Of a stretch of DNA of 64,000 bases, positions 51,947 to 61,619 are shown one piece after another. The DNA comes from Acidithiobacillus ferrianus (GTDB taxonomy: Bacteria > Pseudomonadota > Gammaproteobacteria > Acidithiobacillales > Acidithiobacillaceae): positions 1 through 64,000 of the forward strand of contig NZ_WNJL01000023.1 in NCBI RefSeq assembly GCF_010378095.1, in the 5' to 3' direction. The notes beneath the pieces were generated by a model. That model saw only the letters and a program-made list of their open reading frames with translations. It was not told the origin of the DNA and made no database searches. The position numbers and the translations under genes were made by a program. Every line of letters starts with the position of its first letter. The stretch's first letter is position 1.

Positions 51947-53350
51947 ATGAATACCGGTGAAAACAGCGCTACAGCGACGTCCGGCCCCCCCGACCTTCCC
52001 CAAAAAAGCGACTGGCGCTTTATACTGATTGCCATAGTGTCTGGCCTGGGTGGCTTGTTGTTCGGTTACGATACTGGTGTTGTTGCCGGTGTTGTACTCT
52101 TTTTGCATAATGTCTTTCATTTTGGCGCCAGCATGAAAGGCCTCTTCGTTGCCATCGCGCTGGCAGCCGCGGCTTTCGGTGCTGCCTTCGCCGGTGCGCT
52201 GTCTGATGCCTTCGGCCGCCGCAGCGTGCTGATGGTCACGGCCATTCTGTTCGCCGCTGGGGCGATGCTGGCCGCCATTGCCTGGAGCGTGCCGATCCTT
52301 TTCCTCGGCAGGGTGATGGTTGGTGCGGCTATCGGTGTCTCCTCCATGATCACGCCACTATACCTTTCGGAGATCACCGCTGCGCACTGGCGCGGCGCTA
52401 TCGTCACCATCAATCAGTTTTACATCACCGTCGGTATTTTCGTCTCTTATATCGCCGATTATCTGCTTTCGGGTACCACGAATGGATGGCGCTGGATGCT
52501 GGGCTTGGGTATCATCCCTGGTGTCATTCTGTTGATCAGCATGACGATTTTGCCGGAGAGTCCGCGCTGGCTTGCGGGTCGCGATCTGATCACTCGCGCC
52601 GAGGCAGGGCTGCGGTTTCTGCGTAACAAGCTGGACGTCTCCGTCGAACTCAGCGTCCTCCGCCGCGATGTGGTGGAAGGAACCCGCTTGGCAGCACCAT
52701 GGTCGCTCCTTTTTAAGCACAAGATGCGTAGACCACTGATTGTCGGCATTGGGCTCGCCATCTTCCAGCAGGTCACCGGCATCAACGTCGTCATATACTT
52801 CGCGCCATCCATCTTTCGGGCTGCCGGTCTCTCCTCAACCTCGGCATCCATCCTCGCCACGGTCGGCATCGGTGCGGTTAATGTTATCATGACTGCCGTC
52901 GCCATGCGTCTTCTGGACTCGTCCGGTCGGCGCAGACTGCTGCTCTGGGGTCTCTGGGGCATGCTGGTAAGCCTCGTCATTATTGGTGTCGGATTTATGG
53001 TGCAGCTGCACGGCGCGCTGGCCTATATCATCGTAATCATGGTGGCCGTCTTCGTCGCCTTTTTCGCCATCGGTCTCGGCCCAATTTTCTGGTTGCTGAT
53101 TTCTGAAATTTTCCCGCTGGCCATCCGCGGTCGTGCCATGAGTATTGCCACTGTCGCCAACTGGGTGTCCAACATGGTGATATCGGGGATCTTTCTCAAC
53201 CTGCTGCTAGCCATCGGGCGAGGCCCAACCTTCCTGCTCTACGCCGGGATGACGGCACTCGCCATTCTCTTCACTCTCTGGATCGTACCGGAAACCAAAG
53301 GCCGCACACTGGAGGAAATAGAAAACAATCTCGACCTAGCCGATAACTAA
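51947..53350 (+). CDS. MFS sugar/proton symporter (sugar porter family)
   Basis: The 467-aa, twelve-span transporter has GLLFGYDTGVVAG near residue 40, DAFGRRSVL near 85, PESPRWLAGR near 205 and PETKGRTLEEIE at the end, the sugar-porter signatures. GAGGAG lies a few bases before the ATG. Substrate cannot be read from sequence. With the porin it would give an autotroph limited access to an organic solute. Confidence 0.88.
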   Translation: MNTGENSATATSGPPDLPQKSDWRFILIAIVSGLGGLLFGYDTGVVAGVVLFLHNVFHFGASMKGLFVAIALAAAAFGAAFAGALSDAFGRRSVLMVTAILFAAGAMLAAIAWSVPILFLGRVMVGAAIGVSSMITPLYLSEITAAHWRGAIVTINQFYITVGIFVSYIADYLLSGTTNGWRWMLGLGIIPGVILLISMTILPESPRWLAGRDLITRAEAGLRFLRNKLDVSVELSVLRRDVVEGTRLAAPWSLLFKHKMRRPLIVGIGLAIFQQVTGINVVIYFAPSIFRAAGLSSTSASILATVGIGAVNVIMTAVAMRLLDSSGRRRLLLWGLWGMLVSLVIIGVGFMVQLHGALAYIIVIMVAVFVAFFAIGLGPIFWLLISEIFPLAIRGRAMSIATVANWVSNMVISGIFLNLLLAIGRGPTFLLYAGMTALAILFTLWIVPETKGRTLEEIENNLDLADN

Positions 53351-53555
53351 TCGGCATCGTATTCCTAATAAGTTGCGGTCTATTTGCAACCAACTGAGGT
53401 ATGATTTTTCTCCAGCTCTTTAGGGGAGGTATGAACAACCCCGCATAGTTATCACAGCAGTGTGAATTTGACGTGATCCTGGCCATATTCAGGTCAAATT
53501 TCCGGCGTTCTCTGCCTTTTGCCCGAGATTTTCGAGTGTTGGACAGACCACCCCC

Positions 53556-54305
53556 TCATCCGGCCCGCAACATTGGGTCGATACGGGCGAAATTGGCCAG
53601 AGTGAAGCGCACGGCCAACTGGCTGTCGTTCTTCTTCATCCCCCGGTAGCGCGTCTTTGTGAAACCGAACTGGCATTGGAGGACCCGAAAGACATGCTCC
53701 ACCTTGGCCCGGATGCTGGCCTTCAGATATTCCACCTGGATCTGCGGCTGATGCTGGTCGGGGTTCAGCTTCAGGGTCCGGAGTTTTCCTGGTCGCTCAG
53801 CAATATGCCACTGGGCGGTGACCTCCTGCAGCTCTGGGCGTTTCTCCGCTCCCCGGTATCCGGCATCGGTGCCAATGAAAGCCTCTACGGCCGTGCGGGT
53901 GGCCGTGTTCTTGTGGCTCAGATCCAATGGCAAAGAAGGAAAGGGCTACCAAACCAGAATCAGCGTCATTTTACGCGAGGCCATGCTGAAGGATATATCG
54001 AGAAGGCGGACGCTATTGTTTTTTGTTGTGGGATACGCTGATGGGGTATTGTGTGACCGCCATTGATCAAACAGAAAAAGAGGCGTTACATTCCAATGCC
54101 GGTTTACCGGTGTAACCCCATCGGCACACAGATGTTTGTTGCGACGCAGCACCGGGTTTGGCCGTTTGACCATGATCGCGCTGACACTGCCGAAGCGTTC
54201 ACGCGGCAGCCCCTTCCATTGACGGCCCGTGCGCAGCACATACACGATCGCCTCGAACACCAGCCGTGGGGACCTCGGCGTGCGCCCGCCGCCCGGCTTG
54301 CGCAC
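53556..54305 (-). mobile_element. Two abutting IS5-type transposase relics
   Basis: Leftward, 54305 to about 54170 reads RSPRLVFEAIVYVLRTGRQW and GLPRERFGSVSAI, the N-terminus of a two-frame IS5-group transposase, then continues into unrelated sequence. From 53945 to 53556, GTDAGYRGAEKRPELQEV, then ASIRAKVEHVFRVLQCQFGF and RYRGMKKND form the C-terminus of a different IS5-type transposase. Neither is complete and no flanking inverted repeat pair was found. 53351-53555 has no other feature. Confidence 0.7.
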
Positions 54306-54337
54306 GGGAATTTATGTGATTATTTACGGATAAATGC

Positions 54338-56068
54338 TTATTTTACCATGGTTGCCGCCAGCAGGGGTTTCAGCTCGGCAAGGGACCGTGTGTTGAGCAC
54401 CTCCTGCTTTTCCAGCCAACCGCGTCGTGCCTGTTGGATGCCAAAGGGTAGATGGGCAAAACCCTGGGTACTGTGGGCGTCGGAATTGACGGCTAACAGT
54501 ACACCTTCCTCCTTGGCCGTCCGGATATGCGTGTCCACCAGATCCAGACGTTCGGGCTGGGCATTGATCTCGAGAAAGCAGCCCCGCTCACGCGCATGAC
54601 GGATGATACGGGACATGTCTACATTCATGGGCTTCCGGCTACTGAGCAGTCGCCCGCTGGGGTGGGCGAGAATGGTAAAACAAGGACTGTCCATGGCCCT
54701 GAGAATGCGCGCGGTCTGCCTGTCACTGGGCAGGTCGAACTGGGAATGTACCGCGCCTACCACCAGATCCAGGTCACTCAAGAGAGTATCTGGCAAATCC
54801 AGGCTGCCGTCTTCCAGGATATCCACCTCAACCCCCTTGAGCAGGGTGATGCCCTGGAGTTCCCCATTGAGGGCATCGATCTCCTCCATCTGCCGGCGCA
54901 GGCGCACCGGGTCCAGGCCATGGGCGATGGTCAGGTGGCGGCTGTGCTCGGTGATGGCCAGATATTCCAGACCCGCCGCCTGGGCGGCGGCGGCCATTTC
55001 TCGCAGGCTGTGGTGGCCGTCGGTGGCGCTACTGTGGCTGTGCAGATCACCGCGTAGGTCGACCCTTTCCACCAGCTTGGGCAAACGCCCGGCGCGGGCG
55101 GCTTCGATTTCGCCACGGTTTTCCCGCAGTTCCGGTTCAATGTAAGGCAAACCCACGGCGGCGTATACCGATTCCTCCGTCTCTCCGGCGACGCGTTCTT
55201 TGCCCCGAAACAGCCCGTATTCGTTCACTTTCAACCCGATCCCCTGGCCCAAGCGGCGGATGGCGATGTTGTGGGTCTTGGAGCCGGTGAAATAGTGTAG
55301 AGCGGCACCGTAGGCGGACGTGTCCACAGTTCGCAGATCCACCTGGAGTTTGTTCCGTAAGATCACGGTGGCCCGGGTAGGGCCTTGAGAAAGCACTGCC
55401 GACACGTCCCCGTAAGTGGTAAAACGGGTCATCACCAAGCTGTCGGCGGTGGCTGTGGCCAGCACATCCAGATCCCCCACCGTATCCTTGCCACGCCGAA
55501 AGCTGCCTGCCACCACCACTCGATGCACGCCGGGCACGCCTTGCAGATAGCGGACCAGAGCGGCCACATATGGGGCGGCGATCGCGATGGGAAAGCGGGG
55601 AATGGCGGCCAGATGGGCCTGGAGGGTTTCAAGGATGCGCGCTTCGGACTTCTCGCCAAAGCCGGGGATGCCGCGGATGCGCCCCTCGCGCGCGGCACGG
55701 GCGAGGTGTTCCACCGTTTCCACGTTCAGTTCGTGCCAAAGGGCTTTGACCCGCTTGGGGCCGAGGCCCGGCACTTTGAGCAGTTCGGTCAAGGCCGGCG
55801 GGGTCTGCTTTTCCAGTTTCTCCAGAAAGGAGCAATGGCCCGTGGTGACCATCTCAACGATCTTCCCGGCCAAATCCTCGCCGATGCCCGGCAGTTCCTT
55901 GAGGTCGTCACCCGCCTCCACCATGGTATGGAGATCGGTACTCATGCCTTGTATGAGGCGGGCGGCGTTGCGGTAGGCCCGGACCCGGAACGGGTTGGCA
56001 TTGTCGATTTCCAGAAGATCGGCGATTTCATCGAAGGCGCGCGCGATATCCGGATTGAGGATAGGCAT
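54338..56068 (-). CDS. polX: Family X DNA polymerase with PHP exonuclease domain
   Basis: The 576-aa protein has helix-hairpin-helix segments (LPGIGEDLAGKIVEM near residue 60, VPGLGPKRVKALW near 100), the polymerase nucleotidyl site GSFRRGKDTVGDLDVL near residue 190, and a C-terminal PHP domain with DLHSHSSATDGHHS near 345 and NSDAHS near 540. PolX fills gaps and removes damaged ends in base excision and break repair. Length is normal. It overlaps no neighbour and lies 3 bases from the phosphoribosyltransferase stop. Confidence 0.93.
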   Translation of the reverse strand: MPILNPDIARAFDEIADLLEIDNANPFRVRAYRNAARLIQGMSTDLHTMVEAGDDLKELPGIGEDLAGKIVEMVTTGHCSFLEKLEKQTPPALTELLKVPGLGPKRVKALWHELNVETVEHLARAAREGRIRGIPGFGEKSEARILETLQAHLAAIPRFPIAIAAPYVAALVRYLQGVPGVHRVVVAGSFRRGKDTVGDLDVLATATADSLVMTRFTTYGDVSAVLSQGPTRATVILRNKLQVDLRTVDTSAYGAALHYFTGSKTHNIAIRRLGQGIGLKVNEYGLFRGKERVAGETEESVYAAVGLPYIEPELRENRGEIEAARAGRLPKLVERVDLRGDLHSHSSATDGHHSLREMAAAAQAAGLEYLAITEHSRHLTIAHGLDPVRLRRQMEEIDALNGELQGITLLKGVEVDILEDGSLDLPDTLLSDLDLVVGAVHSQFDLPSDRQTARILRAMDSPCFTILAHPSGRLLSSRKPMNVDMSRIIRHARERGCFLEINAQPERLDLVDTHIRTAKEEGVLLAVNSDAHSTQGFAHLPFGIQQARRGWLEKQEVLNTRSLAELKPLLAATMVK

Positions 56069-56071
56069 GGC

Positions 56072-56746
56072 TTATGGGTGCTCCGACCCTTGCCGGGGTG
56101 GTGATATTCCACGCAAAATCCTCAGCACCTCTTCGTCCTTGACCTCACGGAAGTCCGTGAAGAATTCCCCCACCGCATGAAACGGTTCCGGAGCCGACAA
56201 ATAAACCAGATCATCTGCAAGGGGTTGCAAGCGCGCGATGGTGTCGGGGGGAGCCACGGCAAAGGCGGCGACCAAACGGGCAGGCCGCCGCTGGCGAAGG
56301 AGCCGCAACGCGGCACCCAAAGTGGCACCGGTGGCGACGCCATCGTCCACCACGATGACGACCCGACCTCGGGGATCAATGGCGGGGTGAATCGGCGTGT
56401 ATTGCGCGCGCCTCGTCTTGATCACCTTCAGTTGCCGTGCCGCCTCGTCACGCATGTACCGGCCGTCGATGCCAAGGCGACCGGCAAGGGGATCGGTCCA
56501 TATCTGCCCCTCCTCATCGACGGCACCGATGGCATACTCGGGATTGCCTGGCGCTCCGATTTTACGCACCAAAACCACATCGAGGTCTCCGTGGAGGGCG
56601 TCGGCGATGATGCGGCCCATGGGCAGTGCTCCGCGTGGGATGGCGAGTACCAGGGGATGCCTGCCGTCATAGGGGGCCAGGTTGCGGGCCAGCAATTCCG
56701 CTGCGGCTTCCCGACTGGCAAAACGCGGGGGAATAACGGCCATCAT
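56072..56746 (-). CDS. Phosphoribosyltransferase-family protein
   Basis: The 224-aa protein has the PRPP-binding loop VVIVVDDGVATGATLGAAL near residue 130 and an N-terminal PRGALPMG loop near residue 40. It resembles the broad family of putative phosphoribosyltransferases found with host stress genes; no substrate can be named. GAGG lies 4 bases before the ATG. The pair with polX is probably one operon. Confidence 0.85.
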   Translation of the reverse strand: MMAVIPPRFASREAAAELLARNLAPYDGRHPLVLAIPRGALPMGRIIADALHGDLDVVLVRKIGAPGNPEYAIGAVDEEGQIWTDPLAGRLGIDGRYMRDEAARQLKVIKTRRAQYTPIHPAIDPRGRVVIVVDDGVATGATLGAALRLLRQRRPARLVAAFAVAPPDTIARLQPLADDLVYLSAPEPFHAVGEFFTDFREVKDEEVLRILRGISPPRQGSEHP

Positions 56747-57015
56747 AAAACCTCATCTCCGCAAGAGAACATGGATACGGTCGGGGTTGTGCGTGACGGT
56801 GCGTCCCTTTGCGGGAACAGTGACGCCCATCCATGCCAACAACCCGTCTTTACAGGATAGCAGTCTTCGGCCGCATCAGCGGAAGGTGGAGACCGGTTCG
56901 TGGCGGCGATGATCGACAACGAGCGTGTCGCTTGACTTCCAGATTCACGAAGCGCGTGATGGAATCAAATCAGCAGGACATTCGGTATCCACGCATCACT
57001 TGAAGGAGGAAAGGC

Positions 57016-57462
57016 ATGACCAGCACTTGGATATTGGTAAGCAACGCCGCCGAGGCGCGTCTCTTCCTCAATGCAGGTTGTGGCAAGGGTTTGCAACTCA
57101 TCCATCATTGGGTCCATCCCGACAGCCGCAAGCATGAAGGGGATCTCGTCACGGATAGCGCCGGGCGCACCCAACAAAGCGACGCCCAGGGCGAGCGTTC
57201 CGCAATCCAATGGAAGACCAGTCCCAAGGAAGCGGAAATGCAGCGCTTTGCCGCGGAGTTGGCGGAACGTCTGGAAGCGGGACGCGTGGCGGGGACCTTC
57301 CAGCGTTTGATCCTCGTGGCACCGCCGCATTTCCTGGGCCTGCTCCGGGAAAGCCTGGATGCCCCTACCAGCGCGATGGTGCATGCCAGCCTGGACAAGG
57401 ATTATTCGCAGGAGACCGTACCAGAACTGGCGAACCAGCTCGCCAAGGTACTGTGTCCTTAA
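57016..57462 (+). CDS. Host-attachment family protein
   Basis: The 148-aa protein starts MTSTWILVSNAAEARLFL, has RFAAELAERLEAGR in the middle and LILVAPPHFLGLLRESLD near residue 100. This is the pattern of proteins annotated as host attachment protein (PF10116). Their role is not settled. AGGAGG precedes the ATG. Its 3' end overlaps the 3' end of the convergent serine-hydrolase gene by 4 bases. Confidence 0.75.
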   Translation: MTSTWILVSNAAEARLFLNAGCGKGLQLIHHWVHPDSRKHEGDLVTDSAGRTQQSDAQGERSAIQWKTSPKEAEMQRFAAELAERLEAGRVAGTFQRLILVAPPHFLGLLRESLDAPTSAMVHASLDKDYSQETVPELANQLAKVLCP

Positions 57463-58733
57463 AGCGGGGATGGACACGCTCCGTGGAGTACCGCGGGGGT
57501 TTTCTCTCGGCATCGACTCACCAACGCATAATAACGCGCGAGGCGTGGGCGACGCGCGACCACCTCTGCGTCGGTCAGAGGACCGAGACGAGAGGCAACC
57601 AGATGGACCACCGCTTCCCTGAGCGGGCCGGCGTTGCCTTGGCCGAAGGGATAGACGCGATTCGTCAGGACGATCACGTAAGTCTTCGATACCGGATCTA
57701 CCCACAGGAGCGTTCCGGTGAATCCGGTGTGATCATAGGCGCCCACGGGGCGCAAGTCGTCCCGGTTGGCGGCGAAGGGCGCGGTCAGATCCCAGCCCAG
57801 TCCGCGCAATCGCCCTTTCCCGGGTGGAGATTGGGGGACGGTCATCCGTTCCACAGAATAGCGATCCAATATCCGGGCGCCGTGGAAAATGCCACCATTG
57901 AGAAGCATTTGCGCAAAAGTGGCGAGATCATCGGCGGTGGAAAACAACCCGGCATGACCCGAAACCCCTCCCATGCGGTAGGCCGTGGGATCATGCACCT
58001 CGCCCCACCGCAACTGGCCGTTCAGGTATTCCGTGGGCGCAATGCGATACCGTTCCCGGGCGGGTGGGCGGAAACCTGTTTTCCGCATGTTCAATGGCCC
58101 GAAGATGTGCTTCGCGCAATAACCATCGAGAGGCTCGCCGGACACCCGCTGCACGATTTCGCCGAGGGCCTCGAAATTGATGTCACTGTACACATAGCGG
58201 GTGCCGGGCGTAGCCACCGGCTTTTCCGCGACAATCGCCCGAAGCGCCCCCCGATAACCGTCCCATGGGACTTCCGGGTTGAGATCGGGAGCCAGCCCCG
58301 AGTAATGGGTAAGCATCTCCCGCACCGTGATGGCGCGCTTCCCGTTCTCCCCAAAGGCCGGCCAGTATCTGGCCGCGGGCGCATCCAGATCCAGCTTTCC
58401 TTGCTCCACGAGTTGCATTATCGCCGTGGTGGTGGCGACCACCTTGGTGAGGGAGGCCAGATCGAACAGCGTTCCGACGGTCATGGGGATCCTTTCGGGC
58501 CGCAGGGCGGCAAAGCCGAAGGCTTGACGATAGACGATCCGCTCTTCGTTGCCCACGAGTACGACGGCCCCGGGAATTCTGCCTGCCCCGATTTCCTGGT
58601 GAACGATCCGCGCGATGCCGGACAAGTCCGCCCGATGGAGCCTTTCCGGATCACCACCCGCCTGGGCGGGCAAGGTGCCCGTACCCAGCAAGGCCAACAG
58701 GGCCAACACGCGTGCCGACGCGCTCCAGATCAT
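57459..58733 (-). CDS. Serine hydrolase of the beta-lactamase/esterase family (class C fold)
   Basis: The 424-aa protein has a signal-like N-terminus (MIWSASARVLALLALLGTGT). Active-site motifs are SLTK near residue 95 (nucleophile Ser and Lys), YSDIN near 180 (Tyr-x-Asn) and HTGFTGT near 340. These suit a penicillin-binding-type esterase or transpeptidase-like hydrolase, not necessarily a lactamase. Its ATG overlaps the upstream stop (ATGA), so it is coupled to the glycoside-hydrolase gene. Confidence 0.85.
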   Translation of the reverse strand: MIWSASARVLALLALLGTGTLPAQAGGDPERLHRADLSGIARIVHQEIGAGRIPGAVVLVGNEERIVYRQAFGFAALRPERIPMTVGTLFDLASLTKVVATTTAIMQLVEQGKLDLDAPAARYWPAFGENGKRAITVREMLTHYSGLAPDLNPEVPWDGYRGALRAIVAEKPVATPGTRYVYSDINFEALGEIVQRVSGEPLDGYCAKHIFGPLNMRKTGFRPPARERYRIAPTEYLNGQLRWGEVHDPTAYRMGGVSGHAGLFSTADDLATFAQMLLNGGIFHGARILDRYSVERMTVPQSPPGKGRLRGLGWDLTAPFAANRDDLRPVGAYDHTGFTGTLLWVDPVSKTYVIVLTNRVYPFGQGNAGPLREAVVHLVASRLGPLTDAEVVARRPRLARYYALVSRCREKTPAVLHGACPSPL

Positions 58734-60094
58734 TGCGCGCGCGGCGCCACATCTTCCACAACATTGCGTGAACATATTTCCGTCCCGACCCCTCCCCGGT
58801 TTGGAACCCCGCCATGCCCATCCATCCCCTTTCCTGACTTTGGAGGGAGTCCTGCCGACGTATAGACATTGCGGGAATTCCATAGCATCCAGCCATCCGC
58901 TCCGAAAGTCTGCGCCGCGTCGATCTGCGCCGCGATCTCCGCGCCCTCGAAGGGTTGCCCACCAAAAGCGTAGTCCCGAAACGCCTGCAGCCAGGGACGG
59001 AAGCGAACCGCAGGCAGCCCCGTCCTCTCCTCGGCCTTGCGCAGTGAAAGGTAAACCACCTGGCGCGGATGACGGACGGGGTTGGGATAACCCGGGATAC
59101 CATACTGGAAACCCGAAGGATAGAGCATGGGGGAGAGATAATCGACATTTCGGGCCAGTTCCTTCAAGCTCTGGCCAATTCCCGTATCGTTGCGATTCCA
59201 GATCACATAACCGAAGATGTCCGCGGAAAGGAAAACATTGTAAGGGACCAACCGTTTACGGGCTGCCGCGAGAAACCCGGAAATTGCCGCGATCCTGTTC
59301 TTCTCCGTGTTCGGTTCCGAAAATATCAGGCCCTTGGCCTCGGGAAAACGGACGTAGTCGAACTGGATCTCGTCGAACCCGTCTCCGGCGGCGGCGGCGG
59401 CGATATCGAGATTATAGTCCCACACTTGCTTGACGAAGGGATCCGTCCAGGCGATCCCCTCCCGATCCTTCCAGATGGCCCCACTCGCGGTACGCACCGC
59501 CCAACCCGGTTTCGCCAGCGCGAGGATATTGTCTTTGAAAACAACGATCCTGGCAATGACGTAAATACCTGCTTTATGCAAGGCATCTATCAGCCGCCTG
59601 ATGTGTTTGATGGTGACATTTTTTTGGGCTCCGTCCTCTGCCGCCAGGGGAACATCGGTCTGGTACGCGATTCTTCCCCGTTCATTTTTCACATCGATCA
59701 CCACGGCGTTGAGGTCCGTTTTCCCGATGAGGTCCAGGGCCGACTCCCGCAGGCGCATGTTGGCTACCCCATAGGCCGACAAATACAGGGCCCTGGGTCG
59801 GAACGGCGCAAGGGGCAGGGTTTCGTTGTCCTTGAGATCCCCCACGGGAATCTCACTTCTCCCGTAACCATAAGCCCTGAGGCCAAGTACCGTCCCTTCC
59901 CCGTCGATCTGGAAACGGCCCTCCTGACTGGTGCGCACGACCGTGTTTCCCAGGGTCACGAAAGCGCCCGGAATGGGCTTGCAGGTCGATGCATCCACCA
60001 CCGTCCCGCTGTATGCGGCGGCGCTCCCAGGGATAAGCCACAGGATGGCCAATAACGAAGCGCATAGATTCTTGCTTTTCTGGTAGCTTCCCAC
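58730..60094 (-). CDS. Putative glycoside hydrolase (DUF4015/GHL13-like)
   Basis: The 454-aa protein has a signal peptide (MGSYQKSKNLCASLLAILWL), a small N-terminal beta domain (residues 30-95) and a barrel (about 100-400) with NAVVIDVKNERGRIAY, FDEIQFDYVRFPEAKG, SADIFGYVIW and DYLSPMLYPSGF. Acid residues in QFDYVRFPE are the likely catalytic site. This family is related to the C-terminal hydrolase half of PgaB. It lies between the deacetylase and the serine hydrolase, in one direction, and is coupled to the latter. Confidence 0.85.
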   Translation of the reverse strand: MGSYQKSKNLCASLLAILWLIPGSAAAYSGTVVDASTCKPIPGAFVTLGNTVVRTSQEGRFQIDGEGTVLGLRAYGYGRSEIPVGDLKDNETLPLAPFRPRALYLSAYGVANMRLRESALDLIGKTDLNAVVIDVKNERGRIAYQTDVPLAAEDGAQKNVTIKHIRRLIDALHKAGIYVIARIVVFKDNILALAKPGWAVRTASGAIWKDREGIAWTDPFVKQVWDYNLDIAAAAAGDGFDEIQFDYVRFPEAKGLIFSEPNTEKNRIAAISGFLAAARKRLVPYNVFLSADIFGYVIWNRNDTGIGQSLKELARNVDYLSPMLYPSGFQYGIPGYPNPVRHPRQVVYLSLRKAEERTGLPAVRFRPWLQAFRDYAFGGQPFEGAEIAAQIDAAQTFGADGWMLWNSRNVYTSAGLPPKSGKGMDGHGGVPNRGGVGTEICSRNVVEDVAPRAQ

Positions 60095-60106
60095 AATTCA
60101 CCTCTT

Positions 60107-60919
60107 TCATCTGGAATTCCTTTTCAGCAGTCTTCCGAAGGTCCCGCCCGTATCCTGATCTGTGATCAAACAACGCGGGAGCGCCATCGCATTGTTCGCC
60201 GGACCCGCTGGCGCACTGACCATGGTGAAGGCAGCCACATACCCCGCCGCCACGGCCTCTTTTATCAGGTCATCGTCATAGATCCCGTAGGGCCACGCGA
60301 GCATGTTCACCGGGGTCCCCAGTTTCTTGTCGAGCATTGCCTTGGATTTTTCCAATTGCATAGCCACGAACTTCGCATACGCCTGGGGAAGAAGGCGCTT
60401 CTTTTCTGTCCTGAAGTTCGGATGCCAGTATGTATGGGATTGAATATCCACGAGCCCCGAGCCGTGCATGGTGCGCAATTCATTCCAGGTCAGCGCATAG
60501 GATGCCCGGGATATGGCGGAAGGATAAATGAAAAGGGTCACCGGGACATGGTACTGCCTTATCAGAGGAAACAGGTCCGTATACACCGACTGATGTCCAT
60601 CGTCCGCGGTAATTACCACGGCATGGGGAGGTGTCGGGGGCCCGACGCCGCGAATATACGCCACAAGCTCCCGGAGGGGAATGACCCGATAGCCGTGGCT
60701 TTTGAGGTACCCAAGCTGCTCCGCGAAGACCGCCGTGCGAACGGTCATGGCATTCCGGGCCACCAGGCCGAAACGATGATAAAGCAGGATGGGCACACGT
60801 TGCTCCGTTCCTGACCCCCAAGCCGGCGCGGCGAAAAACACCACGAGTAAAAGAGCCCGGAACCTGGATACCCGTTTGCCCATACCCACCCTCCGCCAAA
60901 GCGCACGCCGCCCCATCAA
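60107..60919 (-). CDS. Polysaccharide deacetylase (CE4/NodB fold)
   Basis: The 270-aa protein has a signal-like N-terminus (about residues 15-35), VPILLYHRF near 45, the metal motif VITADDGHQS near 100, DIQSHTYWHP near 155 and LAWPYG near 205, matching CE4 esterases. The first motif has Ala-Asp-Asp in place of Phe-Asp-Asp. It probably removes acetyl groups from an exopolysaccharide in the periplasm. It is 12 bases upstream of the glycoside-hydrolase gene. A start at 60886 (MGKRVSRF) is equally possible. Confidence 0.85.
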   Translation of the reverse strand: MMGRRALWRRVGMGKRVSRFRALLLVVFFAAPAWGSGTEQRVPILLYHRFGLVARNAMTVRTAVFAEQLGYLKSHGYRVIPLRELVAYIRGVGPPTPPHAVVITADDGHQSVYTDLFPLIRQYHVPVTLFIYPSAISRASYALTWNELRTMHGSGLVDIQSHTYWHPNFRTEKKRLLPQAYAKFVAMQLEKSKAMLDKKLGTPVNMLAWPYGIYDDDLIKEAVAAGYVAAFTMVSAPAGPANNAMALPRCLITDQDTGGTFGRLLKRNSR

Positions 60920-61129
60920 CGCTCCTGATCGCTTAGTTCAACACAGCTGGGGGATGGGATCTAGCTTGGGTGCCTGGACTGACAGGCGCGAAGACATTGA
61001 GCGTATGTGTTCTTCGCCTATAATCCGGACTCACGGAGGATCGGTTTTTTTTGGAGGTTTCCGAACTTTGGAGTATCTTCCCTGACGAATAGGAAAACCG
61101 TGGTCCCGGATTTACTCGCGCGCTCGCCA

Positions 61130-61319
61130 GAATCGGTCAATACCGCGTTTCCACGTATCACCGGCTATACTCTTGATGACGTGCGCGGACCAACCGCGCC
61201 ATCCTCCAGGGTACGGAAATCGGTGATGACACCAAGGCATCAATCCGCGCAGCGCGCGATAGCGGCAGGAGTTTTCAAGGCGTATTTGCTGAATGACCGT
61301 CGCGGCGGGACACCATAGA
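61130..61319 (+). pseudogene. PAS-domain relic
   Basis: One frame reads VNTAFPRITGYTLDDVRG, a second RTNRAILQGTE and GRSFQGVF, and a third LLNDRRGGTP. Joined by frameshifts they spell the second half of a PAS domain (Asn-x-Ala-Phe-x-x-Ile-Thr-Gly-Tyr-Ser, Ile-Leu-Gln-Gly, Leu-Asn-Tyr-Arg-Lys-Asp-Gly-Thr-Pro). No start or signalling output domain is left. The rest of 60920-61619 holds no credible gene. Confidence 0.65.
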
Positions 61320-61619
61320 GGCATACGTTCACGATCCATACTGTCTACGCTGCATCAGGTCGCATAACGCACTTCGTGCACATGCAACGGGATGTCACCA
61401 CTCGCGGCACACAATGCAGAATGGATGCGCATGGTTTGCCAAGACCTTTTGAAGCCCAGGAGGGCATGCATGATGATCCCCGACAGCATAGGGGTGCCGT
61501 ACAGCAATTCGGGGCCGGCCCGCACGCACAGCGTGGCTACAGGATCTGCGTGCTCGTCCCGATATGTTATTGGAAGAAATCTCTAGATCGCCTGTCCAGG
61601 ACAGGCAGGAGAAGAAACC

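Noticed and set aside
57210..58865. A 551-codon + strand frame overlapping the host-attachment and serine-hydrolase genes
   Set aside because: Its composition is typical of an antisense shadow, and the opposite strand encodes a serine hydrolase with intact SxxK and Tyr-x-Asn motifs.
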